Assembly: GCA_016282145.1 (NCBI GenBank)
Contig: JAEEJZ010000021.1
Coordinates: 1 to 64,000 of the forward strand
DNA: 64,000 nt
Origin: Bacteroidales bacterium
GTDB lineage: Bacteria > Bacteroidota > Bacteroidia > Bacteroidales > UBA932
Direction of reading: 5' to 3'
Under the pieces are notes generated by a model. That model saw only the letters and a program-made list of their open reading frames with translations, did not search any database and was not told the DNA's origin. Each line of letters starts with the position of its first letter. Position 1 is the first letter of the stretch. The position numbers and the translations under genes are program-made. Of this stretch, positions 20,691-31,201 are shown piece after piece.

Positions 20691-21909
20691 GGAACTGCTG
20701 ATCGGCCCCGGCGAGCCGCTGGTCATCCAGACGATGTGCAACACCCACACCTCCGATGTGGAAGCGACGCTCGCGCAATGCCTTGAACTGGCCGCCGCGG
20801 GAGCGCAGCTGATCCGGATCACCGTCCCCGGGCTCCAGGACATTCCCGCCCTGCGCGAAATCCACAGCCGCCTGCGTGCGGAAGACTGCCGGGTACCGCT
20901 CGTCGCCGATATCCACTTCTCGTCGGCAACGGCCTTCGAAGCGGCGAAGATCGTCGAGAAAGTGCGCATCAACCCCGGGAACTTCCATCCGGACCACGAG
21001 ATGGCGCGCCGCGAATTCGCCCGCTTCCTTGCGCTCTGCCGCGAACGGGGCACCGCCGTGCGCGTGGGCCTGAACCACGGCTCGCTGGGCAAGTACATCA
21101 CCGACCTCTACGGCAATACGCCCGAGGCGATGGCGCTTGCGGCGATGGAATGGCTGGAGATGTGCATCGAAGCGGAGTTCTTCAACGTGGTTGTCTCGCT
21201 CAAGGCCAGCAACACCGTGGTGATGGTGCAGGCCTACCGCGAACTGATGCGGCGGATGCAGGAACGCGGCTATGTCTTTCCCCTGCACCTGGGCGTCACG
21301 GAAGCGGGGAACGGCGAATCGGGCCGCATCAAGTCCTGCATCGGCATCGCCAGCCTGCTGCGCGAAGGCATCGGCAATACCTTGCGCGTATCGCTGACGG
21401 AACCGCCCGCAGCGGAACTGCCCGTCGCCGCCTATCTGGCCGCCCGTTACAGCCATAGGCCGATGCCGGAACTTTCCGAAGCGGAAAGGCGGATGCTCGA
21501 CGCCGCCTGCGAGTGGGGGCCGGTGCTGCTGAACCGCGAAATCGACGAAATTCCCGCTTCCGCGGGGCTGGATGCCCATCTGACGGATGAAATCATGCAG
21601 GCGGCAAGGCGCCGCTTCTACCGTCCCGAATACATCGCCTGCCCGGGCTGCGGCCGCACGATGTACGATTTGCAGGGCAGTTTCGAGCAGGTCAAGGCGC
21701 GCACCTCCCACCTCAAGGGGATGGTCATCGCCGTGATGGGCTGCATCGTCAACGGTCCCGGCGAGATGGCGGATGCCGACTGGGGCTATGTGGGAGAAGG
21801 CGGCGGCAAGGTGTCCATCTACCGCAAGGGCGAACCCGTCCTGCGGCACGTTCCCGACAGCGAGGCGATCGACCGCCTGCTGGAACTCATTGAAAAGGAA
21901 GGGGCCTAG
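20656..21909 (+). CDS. ispG: 4-hydroxy-3-methylbut-2-enyl diphosphate synthase
   Basis: VADIHF, KVRINPGN, GVTEAGNGESGRIKS, CPGCGRT, VMGCIVNGPGE. Confidence 0.95.
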   Translation: MNPRYLNCRIGKELLIGPGEPLVIQTMCNTHTSDVEATLAQCLELAAAGAQLIRITVPGLQDIPALREIHSRLRAEDCRVPLVADIHFSSATAFEAAKIVEKVRINPGNFHPDHEMARREFARFLALCRERGTAVRVGLNHGSLGKYITDLYGNTPEAMALAAMEWLEMCIEAEFFNVVVSLKASNTVVMVQAYRELMRRMQERGYVFPLHLGVTEAGNGESGRIKSCIGIASLLREGIGNTLRVSLTEPPAAELPVAAYLAARYSHRPMPELSEAERRMLDAACEWGPVLLNREIDEIPASAGLDAHLTDEIMQAARRRFYRPEYIACPGCGRTMYDLQGSFEQVKARTSHLKGMVIAVMGCIVNGPGEMADADWGYVGEGGGKVSIYRKGEPVLRHVPDSEAIDRLLELIEKEGA

Positions 21910-23369
21910 CCTTTCTTGACCGGGTCGCAGGTCAGCCCTACCCCCAGTTTCCTGAAGATTTTCTGATCCACCTCGCTGAGCATGACGGTGGAATGCACCT
22001 GGCAGCCCGCCAGTTCCGGCAGTTTGTCCAGGGCACGCCGGCAGTTCTCATCCTCGTGGCTGAGCATGGAAAGCGCGACCAGCACTTCGTCCGTATGCAG
22101 ACGCGGATTGTGGCCGTGCAGGTACTGTACCTTGGTTTTCTGGATGGGCTCGATCATCTTCTCCGGGATGAGTTTGACCTTGTGGTCGATGCCCGCGAGG
22201 TACTTGGTGGCGTTCAGGATCAACGCCGCGCTCGGGCCGAGCAGCGCGCTGGTTTCCGCGGAAAGCAGCGTGCCGTCCGCCAACTCGATGGCGGACGAAG
22301 GAACGCCGGAGCGTTCCTTCCGCTCTCGCGCGGCGACCGTCGTCCGGCGCCAGCTGGTATCGATGCCCGCCCGCTTCATCAGCAGGGAGATCTTATTGAC
22401 CTCGGCGTCGTTGCAGTCGCCTTCGGCCAGTTTGTTGAGGGCCGTATAGTAGCGGCGGATGATCTCGTCCTTCGCCGCCTTGGCGCAGACCTCATCGTCA
22501 CAGATGCAGTTGCCCACCATATTCACGCCCATATCCGTAGGCGACTTGTAGGGGCTCTCTCCGTAGATGCCCTCGAAGAGCGCGTTCAGGACGGGGAAGA
22601 TCTCGATGTCGCGGTTGTAATTCACCGCGGTCTTGCCATAGGCTTCCAGATGGAAGGGATCTATCATATTGACATCGTCCAGGTCGGCCGTGGCCGCCTC
22701 GTAGGCGATGTTGACGGGATGCATCAGGGGCATGTTCCAGACCGGGAAGGTCTCGAACTTCGCATAACCCGCCTTGACGCCCCGCTTCTGCTCCTGGTAG
22801 AGCTGGCTCAGGCAGACGGCCATCTTGCCGCTACCGGGACCGGGGGCCGTCACCACCACCAGCGGACGGGTCGTCTCCACGTAATCGTTCTTGCCGAAGC
22901 CTTCGTCGGAATCGATTAGGGCGACATTGTGCGGATAGCCTTCGATGGTATGGTGATAGTAGGTACGGATGCCCATGCGCTCCAGTTTCTGGCGGTAGGC
23001 ATCGGCACTGGACTGCCCGTTATAGTGGGTAATGACGACGGAACCGACCAGGAAACCCCGCTTGACGAATTCTTCGCGCAGGCGGAGGACGTCCATATCG
23101 TAGGTGATGCCCAGGTCGCCCCGGATCTTGTTCTTTTCGATATCGACGGCACTGATCACGATGACGATTTCCACGCAGTCCTCCAACTGGGTGAGCATCT
23201 TGAGCTTACTGTCCGGCTGGAAGCCCGGCAGCACGCGGCTGGCGTGAAAATCATCGAAGAGTTTGCCGCCGAACTCCATGTACAATTTGTCCCCGAACTG
23301 GGCAATCCGCTCACGGATGTGCTCCGACTGGATGCGCAGGTACTTGTCGTTGTCAAAACCGATTCTCAT
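21906..23369 (-). CDS. DUF1846 domain-containing protein
   Basis: Full-length family resemblance (MRIGFDNDKYLRIQSEHIRERI...). Confidence 0.85.
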   Translation of the reverse strand: MRIGFDNDKYLRIQSEHIRERIAQFGDKLYMEFGGKLFDDFHASRVLPGFQPDSKLKMLTQLEDCVEIVIVISAVDIEKNKIRGDLGITYDMDVLRLREEFVKRGFLVGSVVITHYNGQSSADAYRQKLERMGIRTYYHHTIEGYPHNVALIDSDEGFGKNDYVETTRPLVVVTAPGPGSGKMAVCLSQLYQEQKRGVKAGYAKFETFPVWNMPLMHPVNIAYEAATADLDDVNMIDPFHLEAYGKTAVNYNRDIEIFPVLNALFEGIYGESPYKSPTDMGVNMVGNCICDDEVCAKAAKDEIIRRYYTALNKLAEGDCNDAEVNKISLLMKRAGIDTSWRRTTVAARERKERSGVPSSAIELADGTLLSAETSALLGPSAALILNATKYLAGIDHKVKLIPEKMIEPIQKTKVQYLHGHNPRLHTDEVLVALSMLSHEDENCRRALDKLPELAGCQVHSTVMLSEVDQKIFRKLGVGLTCDPVKKG

Positions 23370-23379
23370 ATACTACTAA

Positions 23380-24570
23380 TTAATCTACATACAAAAGCAG
23401 GCCTTTCAGGTACTCCCCTTCCGGATGATAGATGTTCACCGGATGGTCGGCCCCCTGGCAGAGGCGGTCGAGGATGCGCACGCGGCGGCCGGTCTGCGCG
23501 GCCGCGGAGAACACGGTCAGGGCAAAGGTCTCCTTGTCCACCACCTGCGAACAGCTGAAGGTGAAGATCAGGCCACCCGGTGCCACCTTGGCGATGGCCG
23601 CGGCATTGAGGCGCTGATAGGCGCGCAGGCCGTTTTTCAGGGCGCCCCGGTGCTTGGCGAATGCCGGCGGATCGACGATCATCAGCTCGTATTCCCCTTC
23701 GCCCACCGCCGCAAGGAAGTCCAGCGCATCGCCGGTCACGTTCCGCACGGCCTCAGGGGAGGCTCCGTTCAGTTTGAGGTTCTGCTCCGTCAGCGCCATC
23801 GCGCGCGCCGAAGAATCGACGCTCGTAACGCTGAGCGCTCCGCCCGCGAGGGCATAAACCGAAAAACCGCCGGTATAGCAGAAGAGGTTGAGGACGCGCC
23901 TTCCGGCCGCCAGTTTTCCGACGAGCGCCCGGTTGTCCCGCTGATCGAGGAAGAAGCCGGTTTTCTGCCCTTCCTCCCAGTTCACCAGGAAGCAGTGGCC
24001 GTTTTCCAGCACTTCCAGCGACGAGGCCTCGAAGCCCGGCGCCTTGTAGAGATAGCCGTCCACCAGTTCCAGGCCGGCCTTGAAGGGCGCCGTATGCTCG
24101 CTTTTATTATAAACCGCTTTCAGTTCGTCTCCGAAGATTTCCTGCAGCGCGGCGCTGATGTTCTTCGCCGCCCGGAACATACCGGCACTGTGCGCCTGCA
24201 TCACGCAGACGCCATCGTACCAGTCGATGATCAGGCCGGGAAGGCCGTCGCCTTCTCCGTGCACCAGGCGGAAGGCGTTGGTGTCGCCGGCAAAGAGACC
24301 GAGGGAACGGCGGACCGCCACGGCCGCCGAGAGGGTTTCCGTCCAGAAGGAAGGGTCGTGGGGATTGGCCAGGAACGAAAGGATCCTGACGGTGATGGAG
24401 CCGATCTGATAGTGCCCGGAGGCCAGGTAATGCCCGTCCGCGGCATAGACATCCACAATGTCCCCTTCGGCGGGGTGACCGACTATCTGAGCGACTGCAC
24501 CGGAGAACACCCAGGGGTGAAAACGCATCAGAGACTCTTCCCTGCCTTTTTTGAGATAAATCTTCGTCAT
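23380..24570 (-). CDS. Class I SAM-dependent rRNA methyltransferase, RlmI-like
   Basis: N-terminal PUA-like region RFHPWVFSGA; LNLFCYTGGFSVYA; IVDPPAFAK. Confidence 0.92.
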   Translation of the reverse strand: MTKIYLKKGREESLMRFHPWVFSGAVAQIVGHPAEGDIVDVYAADGHYLASGHYQIGSITVRILSFLANPHDPSFWTETLSAAVAVRRSLGLFAGDTNAFRLVHGEGDGLPGLIIDWYDGVCVMQAHSAGMFRAAKNISAALQEIFGDELKAVYNKSEHTAPFKAGLELVDGYLYKAPGFEASSLEVLENGHCFLVNWEEGQKTGFFLDQRDNRALVGKLAAGRRVLNLFCYTGGFSVYALAGGALSVTSVDSSARAMALTEQNLKLNGASPEAVRNVTGDALDFLAAVGEGEYELMIVDPPAFAKHRGALKNGLRAYQRLNAAAIAKVAPGGLIFTFSCSQVVDKETFALTVFSAAAQTGRRVRILDRLCQGADHPVNIYHPEGEYLKGLLLYVD

Positions 24571-25190
24571 TGTCCTACGACTTCCAGATTATGTACGCCC
24601 AGCGGTGATTTCGGCGTGTCCAGCAGTTTTCTATACATCTCCAGACAGACCCAGGCATCCGTAGCCGAATACATCTTCTGGGCGGGGGTGAGCGTCTCCG
24701 CCTCCCAGTTGCTGAGCTGCTGTGCCTTGGACACCTTGAGCCCCAGGATATTGGCGGCCAGTTTCTTCACGCTCTTGTCCTTGATGCCCCATTCCCAGGC
24801 AATCATCTGCAGGTCCACGTAACCGTGGGGGTCAAAGCGGGAGAAGCGCTGGAGCCCGCGCACGTCGTCCCGCACCGCAGCCCCGATCTTCAGGATTTCG
24901 CGCGAGGACATGATCTTGCAGAGCCCCTTGGGCATACCGATCTTCTGGGTCCGGAAAAGGAAAGCGTGGTCCGGTCCGGAGAGTTGGAGCAGCGCCACGC
25001 CGTGGTTGCGCTGACCCGGCGAAAAGACGGGTCTGGACTCGGTATCGAAGCCAATCAGGGGCTGTTCTTTCAGATAGGCAATCGCGCGGTTGAGTTCCCG
25101 GCCTTCCCGATCTATCGTGTGAATCTCTCCGGGGAAGGAGCACAGGGGCATAGCCTCTATCTCTTCTGCAGCGACGCTAATCTTGAACAT
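24567..25190 (-). CDS. 3'-5' exonuclease, RNase D-like
   Basis: IGFDTESRPVF...GYVDLQMIAWEWGI...YSATDAWVCLEMY. Confidence 0.85.
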   Translation of the reverse strand: MFKISVAAEEIEAMPLCSFPGEIHTIDREGRELNRAIAYLKEQPLIGFDTESRPVFSPGQRNHGVALLQLSGPDHAFLFRTQKIGMPKGLCKIMSSREILKIGAAVRDDVRGLQRFSRFDPHGYVDLQMIAWEWGIKDKSVKKLAANILGLKVSKAQQLSNWEAETLTPAQKMYSATDAWVCLEMYRKLLDTPKSPLGVHNLEVVGQ

Positions 25191-26322
25191 AGAAGGAGCG
25201 GGTCTTTTCGGGAGCGGACTCAATGGCCTGAACCGTCAGCGGAGCCGCATAACGGTCGGAATAAGGAATCAGCGAAGGCGTAGTCAGGAACGCCTCGGCA
25301 CGGGGATGGGCGATGCGGAAGGAGAAAAGTCCCCGCTCGCGCATCAGGGCATAGCATTGGCGCAGGACGCAGTCATCCGGCACCAGGATTTTCAGATCGT
25401 CGGCGATGGAACCGCGATATTGCAGCGATTCCGGGTTCATCACGGAGAGGAGCGCGTCCACCCGTTCATACAAGGCATCGACATCCTGTCCCGGCTCGTC
25501 CACGATCAGATAATTCAGTTTACCGCGTACGCCGGAGGCGATGTAATCGTCAAAGAAGCCCGTCAGCAGGTCGCTGGAATCCCGGGGAGCAAGCACGGTG
25601 CAGGCAGAAGCATTGAGCCCTTTCTGGTGACAGCGATAGGAGAAGAGCGAAGAATAGATGCCGGAGGAGAGGTTGGCTCGGTCCGTCAGGACGCCCAGGT
25701 TGAAGTCTCCGTCCACCTGCCCGAAGATTTCATCCAGCATGCACTGCAGAGGAGAGAGCACCGGTATCCGGCAGCCCATCTGCTGGAAAAGGGTATCTAC
25801 GTCGAACTGTCCGTAAGCGGCCATGCAGGAGGAGGCCAGGATCAGCACCTTCGCAGGCGCTTTCCGCATTCCGCCTTCCAGGTCATAGGGACTCAGGTAA
25901 CAGGTGGTATCCAGGGCGGCGAGCACATCCCGCACGCAGAGTTCCCGCAGAAGGGTACCGTCATCCTGCGCAAGAAGGGCGGCATAGGGCGCGCCCGTCT
26001 CATCCAGGATTCCGGAGAAGCACTCCCCCGAGAAATCCGGCAGACCGTCCGGAATTGCACGGCTGGAGGCATTGTCAAAACGGTCCGCACAAAGGAAAGC
26101 GTCGGTCAGGGCCACCACTTCCCTCGGTTCGCCGATGATAAAAACTGAACCCTCCTTCGCGGAGGGCAGCTGTCCCTTGAGGAGACGGTGGGAGGGATTT
26201 TCCTTATCCGCGACAATCTCACGTACAATGGGGACGGCGGGACGCGGGGTGGCAACATGCACCTTGCAGGAACAAAGTGCCGCTGCAACAGCCACCAGGG
26301 AAAGTATGCTTAGTCTTCTCAT
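25177..26322 (-). CDS. Hypothetical lipoprotein
   Basis: Signal peptide with lipobox ALCSCK. Confidence 0.6.
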   Translation of the reverse strand: MRRLSILSLVAVAAALCSCKVHVATPRPAVPIVREIVADKENPSHRLLKGQLPSAKEGSVFIIGEPREVVALTDAFLCADRFDNASSRAIPDGLPDFSGECFSGILDETGAPYAALLAQDDGTLLRELCVRDVLAALDTTCYLSPYDLEGGMRKAPAKVLILASSCMAAYGQFDVDTLFQQMGCRIPVLSPLQCMLDEIFGQVDGDFNLGVLTDRANLSSGIYSSLFSYRCHQKGLNASACTVLAPRDSSDLLTGFFDDYIASGVRGKLNYLIVDEPGQDVDALYERVDALLSVMNPESLQYRGSIADDLKILVPDDCVLRQCYALMRERGLFSFRIAHPRAEAFLTTPSLIPYSDRYAAPLTVQAIESAPEKTRSFYVQD

Positions 26323-26395
26323 TACTGCAAGGTATGAATCATACAAAGATAGCGAAAAGCCGAAAAAAATCAAAAATTATTATCTTTGCACCCCT

Positions 26396-26764
26396 ATGAA
26401 CGGATTTTGGACGATATTGATGCTCGTTTTTTCGAACATCTTCATGACTTTCGCCTGGTATGGGCATCTGAAGCTCAACGAAATGAAGATCTCCGACAGC
26501 TGGCCCCTCATTGGCGTCATCCTCTTCTCCTGGGGCATCGCTTTCTTCGAATACTGCCTGACGGTTCCGGCCAACCGCATCGGTTTCAACGAGAACGGCG
26601 GTCCGTTCAACCTTATGCAACTGAAGGTCATCCAGGAGGTCATTTCGCTGATGGTGTTCACCATTGTCGTTTCCTTCGTTTTCAAGGGGCAGCCCATCCA
26701 GTGGAACCACATCGCCGCTTTCGCCTGCATCATCCTCGCCGTCTTCTTCGTCTTTCTCAAGTAG
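26396..26764 (+). CDS. DMT/DUF486-family small membrane protein
   Basis: FMTFAWYGHLK...WGIAFFEYCLTVPANRIG. Confidence 0.85.
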   Translation: MNGFWTILMLVFSNIFMTFAWYGHLKLNEMKISDSWPLIGVILFSWGIAFFEYCLTVPANRIGFNENGGPFNLMQLKVIQEVISLMVFTIVVSFVFKGQPIQWNHIAAFACIILAVFFVFLK

Positions 26765-26811
26765 AGGGCGGAACGCTTGCAACATTTCCAAGAATTTGTT
26801 TACTTTGTCAT

Positions 26812-27624
26812 ATGAAAAAACTACTTCTTACTGCGCTGATGCTGATCGCAGCGTTCAGCGGCATTTATGCACAGGAACCGGTTCAGGAGCCTGCGGAGGG
26901 ACCGGTGCAACTACTCACGGAGGAACCGAAGAACTCCACTGATAAATTCGCAGACAAAATCCTCTACGGAAAGCCCAAGAGCTGGTTTGCAAAACACTTC
27001 TTCATCGGCGCCAAATTCGGCGTTTTCAACGACTGGAAGCAGGGAGGGAGCACGAATTTCTCCTATATCATCCGCCCCTCCTTCGGTTATTATATCAATG
27101 ACCGCTGGGCCGTCGGCTTGAAGTTGAACTTCATCGACAGCCGCCTGAATCAGGGGGAAAACGGCTCCGTCTCCGTCTTCGACAACCTCAATTACACCAT
27201 CGCCGGCCTGCTGATGGGCAAAGGCTTGAACAACAACTTCCTGTCCTGGGAAGTCAAGGAGTTCGTGCGCTACCGGGCGACCAAACTCTTCTGGGACAGG
27301 CTTAACCTGTGGATTGAGGTCAATGCCTATCAGGGTATGCGCTTCCCCCGGCTCTCGGACGGAAAACTGGACAAGTCCGGGAAGAAATTCATCTACGGCG
27401 CCGCCATCTATCCGGCCATCACCTGCAACATCACGGAAAAGTGGATGCTCTATACTTCTTTTGAACTGCTTTCCCTCTCCTACGACGGCGCCGAGAAAAT
27501 CGACCTGTATTCGACAGACGCCAAAGATATGACGCAGCGTCAGGGGAACTTCACCTTCCAGGCCAATCCGCTGTACGCCATCGCCAAGGCGGTCGTCAAC
27601 ATCAGCATCATCAAGAGCTTCTAA
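26812..27624 (+). CDS. Predicted outer membrane beta-barrel protein
   Basis: Signal peptide MKKLLLTALMLIAAFSGIYAQ; beta-barrel-like strands. Confidence 0.65.
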   Translation: MKKLLLTALMLIAAFSGIYAQEPVQEPAEGPVQLLTEEPKNSTDKFADKILYGKPKSWFAKHFFIGAKFGVFNDWKQGGSTNFSYIIRPSFGYYINDRWAVGLKLNFIDSRLNQGENGSVSVFDNLNYTIAGLLMGKGLNNNFLSWEVKEFVRYRATKLFWDRLNLWIEVNAYQGMRFPRLSDGKLDKSGKKFIYGAAIYPAITCNITEKWMLYTSFELLSLSYDGAEKIDLYSTDAKDMTQRQGNFTFQANPLYAIAKAVVNISIIKSF

Positions 27625-27636
27625 GCGCAGTTCCCC

Positions 27637-28722
27637 ATGGGTAAGAAAGTCAGCATCAAGCAGATTGCCGAGATGGCCGGGGTTTCCGCCGGCACGGTTG
27701 ACCGGATTATCCATAATCGGGGAAAAGTGTCTGAACGGAATATGGAGGCGGTGGAGCGTGTCCTCAAGGAGGTCGGCTACCGCTCCAATATCCATAATTC
27801 GGCAGTCGGCTATTTCCGGCAACTGAAGGTGGCGGTCACCATGCCCCAGACCAGCTGGGGCGACTACTGGTGGCTGATCGATTCCGGCATACGGCACGCC
27901 ATCGACGAATACAACGACGTCAGTATCGAACTGGAGCTGTTCTACTACAACCAGTTCAACATCGACTCCTACCGCGAGGCTTATCGCAAGATCCTGGCGG
28001 CCCGTCCGGATGCCGTCATTATCGGTCCCTCGTTCACCGAGGAAACCCGCGAACTCTGCCGGGAACTGGACAATATGCATACGCCCTACGTGATGGTGGA
28101 TTCCGTGGTGACGGGGACCCGTCCCCTGACCTACCTGTGCGCGGACGCCCACGCCGCCGGACGCATCCAGGCGGAAATCCTGAACCAGATCACCCCTCCC
28201 GGAAAGGCCATCGCCCTGTTCGAGGCGGTGCCGGTCAACAATCGGGAACCGGTGAACACCGGCAAGCGCAAACAGGGCTGGGTAGAGTATTTTTCCCAGC
28301 AGGCCAGTCCCCGTGCGCTGATTTCCAGCACCTACTCGGTGCTCGAGAAGAACGAAGCGCATTTTGCGGCATTCTTCGAAGCGCATCCCGACATCGGCGG
28401 TATCGCCGTCCAGAATTCGCGTGCCTATATGGCGGCAGAAATGCTCAAAAAGCTGAATATCGAGAATATCGCTATCGTCGGCTTCGACCTTACGGAACGC
28501 AATGCAAGCTGCCTGCGCAACCGGGAAATCAGTGCGCTGATCTGCCAGAATCCCGAACTGCAGGGCTATCAGGCGGTCATCGCCATCCTCGAATATATGC
28601 TCTACAAGCGTCCCGGCATCCGGAAGGTGAGCTACAGTCCCATCGATATCGTACTGGCGGAGAATCTGCCTTACTACAGCGCTACTTTCGGCAGCGGCAA
28701 CAATATCTTCCCCGTCGCCTGA
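27637..28722 (+). CDS. LacI-family transcriptional regulator
   Basis: N-terminal HTH VSIKQIAEMAGVSAGTVDRIIHNRGKVSE; periplasmic-binding-like domain. Confidence 0.9.
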   Translation: MGKKVSIKQIAEMAGVSAGTVDRIIHNRGKVSERNMEAVERVLKEVGYRSNIHNSAVGYFRQLKVAVTMPQTSWGDYWWLIDSGIRHAIDEYNDVSIELELFYYNQFNIDSYREAYRKILAARPDAVIIGPSFTEETRELCRELDNMHTPYVMVDSVVTGTRPLTYLCADAHAAGRIQAEILNQITPPGKAIALFEAVPVNNREPVNTGKRKQGWVEYFSQQASPRALISSTYSVLEKNEAHFAAFFEAHPDIGGIAVQNSRAYMAAEMLKKLNIENIAIVGFDLTERNASCLRNREISALICQNPELQGYQAVIAILEYMLYKRPGIRKVSYSPIDIVLAENLPYYSATFGSGNNIFPVA

Positions 28723-29675
28723 TGAACACGAACTGGTATATCATCGCCAACGCCCGTGCCGGCTCAAGCCAGACTTTCGGCTTGTGGGAAAAGGCACAGA
28801 AGGAGTTGGACGCATATGGCGTGGGCTATACGCTCGTGCGCACGGAGCATCGGGGACATGCGCGGGAACTCGCCCGCGATGCGGCCGCCGCCGGCTGGCG
28901 CAAACTGCTTGCGGTCGGGGGTGACGGCAGTATCCACGAAGTGATGGGCGGCGTGCTGGACTGGTGCGCCGACAACGGCGGGGATCCCGCCGAATTCACG
29001 CTCGGCGTGGCTCCCATCGGCTCCGGCAACGACTGGATCAAGTCTTTCGGCATTTCCAATGACGCCATGAAGATCATTCCGCTGATGGCGGAGGGCCGCA
29101 GCGGAAAGGAAGATGTCTTCCATCTGCAATTCGGAGACGGCCGGCGGGCCTGGATGGCCAACGGCGCGGGAACGGGCTTCGATGCCCACGTCTGCCAGCG
29201 GGTGAATCACCAGAAGGAAAGGGGTCTCCGCAGCAAGATGATTTACCTGGATGCGCTGCGCTATACCATCTTCCATATCAAGCCTATCCGCGTCCGCGTC
29301 ACCGGAGACGGCAAAGAATATTTCTGCGGAGAATGCTATTCGATTGCCCTGGGCAACGGAAAATACAGCGGCGGCGGCATGCGCCAGGTCCCGCTTGCGG
29401 AGCCCGATGACGGCTTATTGGATGTACTGGTCGTCCCTAAGGCCAGGCTCGCACGCCTGGTCCCGGAAATCCCCCGCCTCTTCGCCGGCACGGTGCATCA
29501 ATCGGCCCTGACCATCAGTTTCCGTTGCAGGGAACTCAGCATAGAACCCCTGGACGATGCCTCCAGAGACATCGTGGAAGTGGACGGAGAGATCGAGGGT
29601 CAGTTGCCCCTTAGCGTGAGACTGGACGGAAGAAAGCTGAATGTCTTGTCAGCCAAAGCGCCAGTTTCCCGATAA
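28722..29675 (+). CDS. Diacylglycerol/lipid kinase family protein
   Basis: GGDGSIHEVMGG, GSGNDWIK; start MNTNWYIIANARAG. Confidence 0.9.
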   Translation: MNTNWYIIANARAGSSQTFGLWEKAQKELDAYGVGYTLVRTEHRGHARELARDAAAAGWRKLLAVGGDGSIHEVMGGVLDWCADNGGDPAEFTLGVAPIGSGNDWIKSFGISNDAMKIIPLMAEGRSGKEDVFHLQFGDGRRAWMANGAGTGFDAHVCQRVNHQKERGLRSKMIYLDALRYTIFHIKPIRVRVTGDGKEYFCGECYSIALGNGKYSGGGMRQVPLAEPDDGLLDVLVVPKARLARLVPEIPRLFAGTVHQSALTISFRCRELSIEPLDDASRDIVEVDGEIEGQLPLSVRLDGRKLNVLSAKAPVSR

Positions 29676-30210
29676 TCAGGGCGAAGAACGCACCGGCAAG
29701 GAAGCCGACCAGCACATCGCCCAGAAAATGCTTCCCTACAAATACGCGGCTGATGCCGACGAGGAAGGCCCAGATATATATCCATATAAGATAGGGCTTG
29801 CAGCGGCTGCCGTCGCAGCGGAAGGCCATGGAGGAACCGATGGCGAAGGCCAGCGTATTCGCCGCGTGGGAGGAGTAGAAACCGTAGCGTCCACCGCCTT
29901 CCAGCACCCAGAGCCCCTGTTCCAGCATATACGGGTCCTTGCAGGGCCGCAGGCGGGCCACCAGGTCCTTGATGAAGTTGGAGCCCTGATCGCAACAGAC
30001 GATCATCAGCACGATGGACACGATCCACAGCAGGCCGCAACGCCATCCCAGACGGCGGAAGAGGAAGAAGGCCACCACCGCATACATCACGAACCAGATT
30101 TCGCGGTTGGAGAACAGCAGCCAGAGATAATCCGTCGCCGTGCAGTGGAGGGAATTGATGGCCAGGGTCAGTTCCCGGTCCAGAGAATGAAGTTGCCAGA
30201 TCCAGTTCAT
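29611..30210 (-). CDS. PAP2-family phosphatase
   Basis: KDLVARLRP...[13 protein letters not shown]...[18 protein letters not shown]. Confidence 0.9.
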   Translation of the reverse strand: MNWIWQLHSLDRELTLAINSLHCTATDYLWLLFSNREIWFVMYAVVAFFLFRRLGWRCGLLWIVSIVLMIVCCDQGSNFIKDLVARLRPCKDPYMLEQGLWVLEGGGRYGFYSSHAANTLAFAIGSSMAFRCDGSRCKPYLIWIYIWAFLVGISRVFVGKHFLGDVLVGFLAGAFFALIIGKLALWLTRHSAFFRPVSR

Positions 30211-31199
30211 GCTTGTAATGCTTTCCAGAGTTCGTCTTTAAGGCGGTCGATGCCTTCGCCGCTGATGGAGGAGATAAAGAGATGCGGGACCCCGCGCGGC
30301 AGGTGCGGAGCGATTTCCCGCTCGATCTGCGCATCGATACAGTCGCATTTGGTCACCGCAAGGATGCGCTGCTTGGTCAGCAGTTCGGGGTTGTATTGCT
30401 TGAGTTCGGCCAGCAGGGTCTTATAGGCTGCGGCGATGTCTTCCTCCTCTACGCTGACGAGGAAAAGCAGCACCGAATTGCGCTCGATATGCCTCAGGAA
30501 GCGGATGCCGATGCCCTTGCCTTCGTGCGCGCCCTCGATGATGCCGGGGATATCCGCCATCACGAAGGAACGGCCGTCACGGTAATTCACTATACCCAGA
30601 TTGGGTTCGAGCGTCGTGAAGGCATAATCGGCGATCTTGGGCTTGGCCGCCGTCATCACGGAGAGCAGCGTGGACTTGCCCGCGTTCGGAAAGCCCACGA
30701 GCCCCACATCGGCCAGGAGCTTGAGTTCCAGGATGAACCAGCCTTCCTCCCCTTCCTCGCCGGGCTGGGCATAGCGCGGCGTCTGGTTGGTGGCGCTCTT
30801 GAAATTATCGTTGCCCAGGCCCCCGCGGCCGCCCTTGCAGAGGATGCGCTGCTCTCCCGCTTCGGTCAGTTCGAAGAGCATTTCGCCGGTCTCCCCGTCC
30901 TTCACGACCGTGCCTGCAGGTACGTCCAGGATGATATCGGCGCCGTTCTTGCCCTTGCGCAGCGCCGACGAGCCGGGAGCTCCGTCCTCGGCCTTGATGT
31001 GCTTGCGGTACTTCAGGTGGATCAGGGTCCAGAACTGCGGATCGACCCGCAGGATGATGTGCCCCCCGCGGCCGCCGTCTCCCCCGTCGGGACCTCCCTT
31101 CGGGATGTACTTCGCGCGATGCAGGTGCATCGACCCGGCGCCTCCGTGCCCGGAAGCGCAATAAATCTTGACGTAGTCTATGAAGTTGGAATCGGCCAT
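30207..31199 (-). CDS. obgE: Obg-family GTPase
   Basis: Glycine-rich N-terminal Obg domain; [23 protein letters not shown]. Confidence 0.97.
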   Translation of the reverse strand: MADSNFIDYVKIYCASGHGGAGSMHLHRAKYIPKGGPDGGDGGRGGHIILRVDPQFWTLIHLKYRKHIKAEDGAPGSSALRKGKNGADIILDVPAGTVVKDGETGEMLFELTEAGEQRILCKGGRGGLGNDNFKSATNQTPRYAQPGEEGEEGWFILELKLLADVGLVGFPNAGKSTLLSVMTAAKPKIADYAFTTLEPNLGIVNYRDGRSFVMADIPGIIEGAHEGKGIGIRFLRHIERNSVLLFLVSVEEEDIAAAYKTLLAELKQYNPELLTKQRILAVTKCDCIDAQIEREIAPHLPRGVPHLFISSISGEGIDRLKDELWKALQA

Positions 31200-31201
31200 A
31201 T

